Origin: Actinoplanes sp. L3-i22
Lineage (GTDB): Bacteria > Actinomycetota > Actinomycetes > Mycobacteriales > Micromonosporaceae
DNA: 64,000 nucleotides
Direction: 5' to 3'
Assembly: GCF_019704555.1 (NCBI RefSeq)
Contig: NZ_AP024745.1
Span: 8,254,501 to 8,318,500 of the forward strand
Part shown: positions 62,142-64,000 of the stretch, piece by piece
Numbering within the stretch: position 1 is the stretch's first letter
How the letters are laid out: each line of letters opens with the position of its first letter
The notes under the pieces: generated by a model
What the model was told of the DNA's origin: nothing
The model's input: only the letters and a program-made list of their open reading frames with translations
Database searches by the model: none
Position numbers and translations under genes: made by a program

Positions 62142-62339
62142 TCAGAGGTTACTGAAACGCCCTTCGGCAATGTCGTCCAGGAAAACATTCCAGCCGTCAC
62201 GATCGAACTCCAGATGACGCTCGCCAGGATGCGCGTTGTTGCGCACCGCGATGGCGCTCTCCCCGACCGGCGCGGCCTCGAGGCACGCCGCCGTCTCGCA
62301 GAAACTGCTCTTGTACCACTCCATTGTGGCTTTCACCAT
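62142..62339 (-). CDS. DUF397 protein (second of two)
   Basis: A 65-residue DUF397 protein: WYKSSFCETAACLEAAPVGE, AVRNNAHPGERHLEF and DGWNVFLDDI. ATG at 62339 has GGAGGAG upstream. It sits directly after the XRE-DUF5753 gene (71-bp gap). Two diverged DUF397 paralogues for one regulator suggest alternative partners. Confidence 0.9.
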   Translation of the reverse strand: MVKATMEWYKSSFCETAACLEAAPVGESAIAVRNNAHPGERHLEFDRDGWNVFLDDIAEGRFSNL

Positions 62340-62410
62340 GATCGGCTTCTCCTCCGAAGTGAGACGCCGCGCCACGACGAGCACCACACGCCACCGTCGT
62401 GACGCGAGCG

Positions 62411-63409
62411 CTAAGGTTCGCCGCGATCCACGCTGGACCGCAGCACCGCCGCTCGGGCGGTGATCAGTGACAGGCTGACCTCTTCGTCGAGGCTCCGCGT
62501 CCAGAGATCCTCGAAGTATTCGCGGAACTGTCGCACCGGTTTGGGATCGTCCTGGAGCTCGTCCTCGATCCAGCCTTCGCGATAGAGAACGGCATCGTCG
62601 TCGTCATCGCCCGCCGGGGCGTGATCCGCGTGTTCGCCATCGCCCGCCTCGCGTTCGCCCGCCTCGCGTTCGCCCGCCTCGCGTTCGCCCGCCTCGCGCT
62701 CGTTGAGGTCCACGAGGATGAAAGCGCCGACCATGGCGAGCACCGCACCCGCGGGAAGCGGAAGCACGCGGACCCGGACACCCGGCCGCTTCGCATCCTC
62801 CACCAGTGCCGCCATCTGCTCAGCGGCGATCTCCACCCCACCGAAGTCCCGGAGCAGCACCGATTCGTCGATGATCAGGTAGTACCGGGGACCGCCGGCG
62901 CGCTCGATGAGCTCCCGGCGACGCTGCGAGCGCACCTCCTGGCGCACTTTCCGCTGCTCGTCGGAGACGTTCCGCATGAAGGAGTCGAGGATGAACCCGG
63001 CCGTCCGGGGCGTCTGCAGAACCCCGGGAACCACGCCCGGCTGGAACACCCGGACCTCGGCCGCCTCGGCCTCGAACGCCATCAGTTTCAGCACCGCGGG
63101 AGTGACGTGCTCCCGGTACGCCGGCTTGGTCCACCAGCGCTGCCGGCGGGAGATCCGGGCGTCGTCGACCAGATCCTCGATCTCGTGCTGGGTGAACGAG
63201 CCGTAGAAGTCGAGCAGGGCTCGCAGGTCGGTGCCGGAGACCGTGACCTCGCCGGCCTCGATCCGCTGCATCTTGGAGAGACTCCAGTCCAGGTGCGCGG
63301 CCACATCGCTCTGACTCAGCGGCGGGTCGGCCGCCAGGCGGGCCTTGCGCAGCGCCACCCGCACCCGTCGGCGTGCGACGGCGGGTGACTCTCCCGGCCC
63401 GCTGGGCAT
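62411..63409 (-). CDS. XRE HTH / DUF5753 regulator with EREAG repeats
   Basis: A 332-residue regulator. The N-terminal XRE HTH reads PLSQSDVAAHLDWSLSKMQRIEAGEVTVSG (shown split: PLSQSDVAAHLDWS, LSKMQRIEAGEVTVSG). DUF5753 follows (FQPGVVPGVLQTPRTAGFIL, VRVLPLPAGAVLAMVGAFIL). Within DUF5753, about residue 238-257, four EREAG units interrupt the strand after VDLN, encoded by 15-bp tandem repeats, then an acidic DDDDD stretch. This is the BldB/WhiJ-like regulator type that pairs with DUF397 proteins. Confidence 0.9.
   Translation of the reverse strand: MPSGPGESPAVARRRVRVALRKARLAADPPLSQSDVAAHLDWSLSKMQRIEAGEVTVSGTDLRALLDFYGSFTQHEIEDLVDDARISRRQRWWTKPAYREHVTPAVLKLMAFEAEAAEVRVFQPGVVPGVLQTPRTAGFILDSFMRNVSDEQRKVRQEVRSQRRRELIERAGGPRYYLIIDESVLLRDFGGVEIAAEQMAALVEDAKRPGVRVRVLPLPAGAVLAMVGAFILVDLNEREAGEREAGEREAGEREAGDGEHADHAPAGDDDDDAVLYREGWIEDELQDDPKPVRQFREYFEDLWTRSLDEEVSLSLITARAAVLRSSVDRGEP
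62646..62705. repeat. 15-bp tandem repeat (four copies) inside the XRE-DUF5753 gene
   Basis: GCCTCGCGTTCGCCC is repeated at 62646, 62661 and 62676, with a diverged copy at 62691. It encodes EREAG on the minus strand. The 15-bp unit keeps the frame, so copy-number change alters the protein without breaking it. Confidence 0.9.
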
Positions 63410-63536
63410 GGCCTCCCCAAGCTGCTACGTGGCTGATAGCTGTGCGGCTGACAGACCTATTGCCGTCAGCCGCACGGACTCTACACCCCGAACCGGATCA
63501 TCGTGTACGCAACACCCCGAAGTCGATCCCGCAAGA

Positions 63537-63953
63537 TCACTTGCTGTCACCCCGGTAGTCCAGGGCACGGATCAGACCTCGCACTATCTGATCGAACTCC
63601 TGACGGTCGTCGGTTTCCACCAGAATCACCAACTCCCCTTCGTTCAACGCCAGCAACCGGTACTCGGAACGGGGCCGGACCCGCAGACACGCGCCGGCGC
63701 ACACCACCAGGGCGAGCGTGACCACCCCGGCCAGCAGCATCGACGTGCGGCCCAGCATCGGGACCGCCCAGACCATGGTGAAGACGGCGGTGACACCCAC
63801 CGCCCGGAAACGGTTGGCGCTGAGGTCCGGCCCCTCCTGGACGGCCTGGATCCGGCTCAGCTCCCGCAGCGTGAAGGCCTGCCGCTCGCGGCTCGGCACC
63901 TCGATCACCCGATGGGTGATCAGCGCACGCGGCCCTCGATAGAAGACCGGCAT
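63537..63953 (-). CDS. DUF6232-like small membrane protein
   Basis: A 138-residue protein. It has an N-terminal strand-rich part (VFYRGPRALITHRVIEVPSRE), two membrane helices (AVFTMVWAVPMLGRTSMLLAGV, ALVVCAGACL, each partly shown) and a cytoplasmic C-terminus (ELVILVETDDRQEFDQIVRGL). It resembles the actinobacterial DUF6232 family of unknown function. It lies at the window end; GAGGGGA precedes the ATG. Confidence 0.75.
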   Translation of the reverse strand: MPVFYRGPRALITHRVIEVPSRERQAFTLRELSRIQAVQEGPDLSANRFRAVGVTAVFTMVWAVPMLGRTSMLLAGVVTLALVVCAGACLRVRPRSEYRLLALNEGELVILVETDDRQEFDQIVRGLIRALDYRGDSK

Positions 63954-64000
63954 GACTCTCCCCTCCTCCCGGGGGTTGCAGGAGGGCGGGGAAGTGGCGA

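Overview
The window is a high-GC actinobacterial chromosome segment. A complete Pup-proteasome locus, a GlnX/GlnH/PknG locus, DUF397/DUF5753 regulators and extensive ATGA/GTGA start-stop overlaps together suggest a filamentous actinomycete. Micromonosporaceae (Actinoplanes-like) is my best guess from gene content, but it is an inference. I saw no rRNA, tRNA, CRISPR array, prophage or insertion sequence.

Left end (1-8260, + strand): a tightly coupled operon for a PknG signalling relay. It holds the C-terminus of a GlnX-like membrane protein, a GlnH-like binding lipoprotein, an unrecognised helical protein, PknG, a PP2C phosphatase, a VWA protein and an FHA protein. PknG, the phosphatase and the FHA protein carry closely similar zinc ribbons. 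This looks like an expanded, self-contained version of the known GlnH-GlnX-PknG pathway.

8.2-23 kb: accessory and metabolic genes. These are a snapalysin protease, an XRE/NB-ARC/TPR regulator, an alpha/beta hydrolase and an MFS exporter preceded by a short leader ORF inside a long inverted repeat (probable translational attenuator). They are followed by a DUF3500-HupE pair, an inositol-phosphatase-family enzyme, a TetR/acyl-CoA ligase pair, a VOC protein, a GH13 enzyme and an overlapping STAS / STAS-HATPase pair.

23-50 kb: a conserved actinobacterial core. It contains helY, tatC, tatA, pafC, pafB, pafA, prcA, prcB, pup, dop and arc, with TrmI, a site-2-type protease and a RecB-family nuclease beyond. 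Single genes are interspersed: a HAD phosphatase, a lipid kinase, a CDF transporter, DUF3866, a diguanylate cyclase, an O-methyltransferase and an acyltransferase sitting between arc and dop. Pup is encoded with a C-terminal Glu, so it needs no deamidation.

50-64 kb: an orphan response regulator with an altered acidic pocket; a ribbon-helix-helix gene behind two TGACGTCA palindromes and two DnaA-box-like 9-mers; a DUF4097 protein; a zinc metallopeptidase lipoprotein; an ABC exporter; an ArsR/SRPBCC pair with a 32-bp symmetrical operator over its start region; a PAC2 protein; and an XRE-DUF5753 regulator with two DUF397 genes. Short tandem repeats are common between and inside genes in this part.
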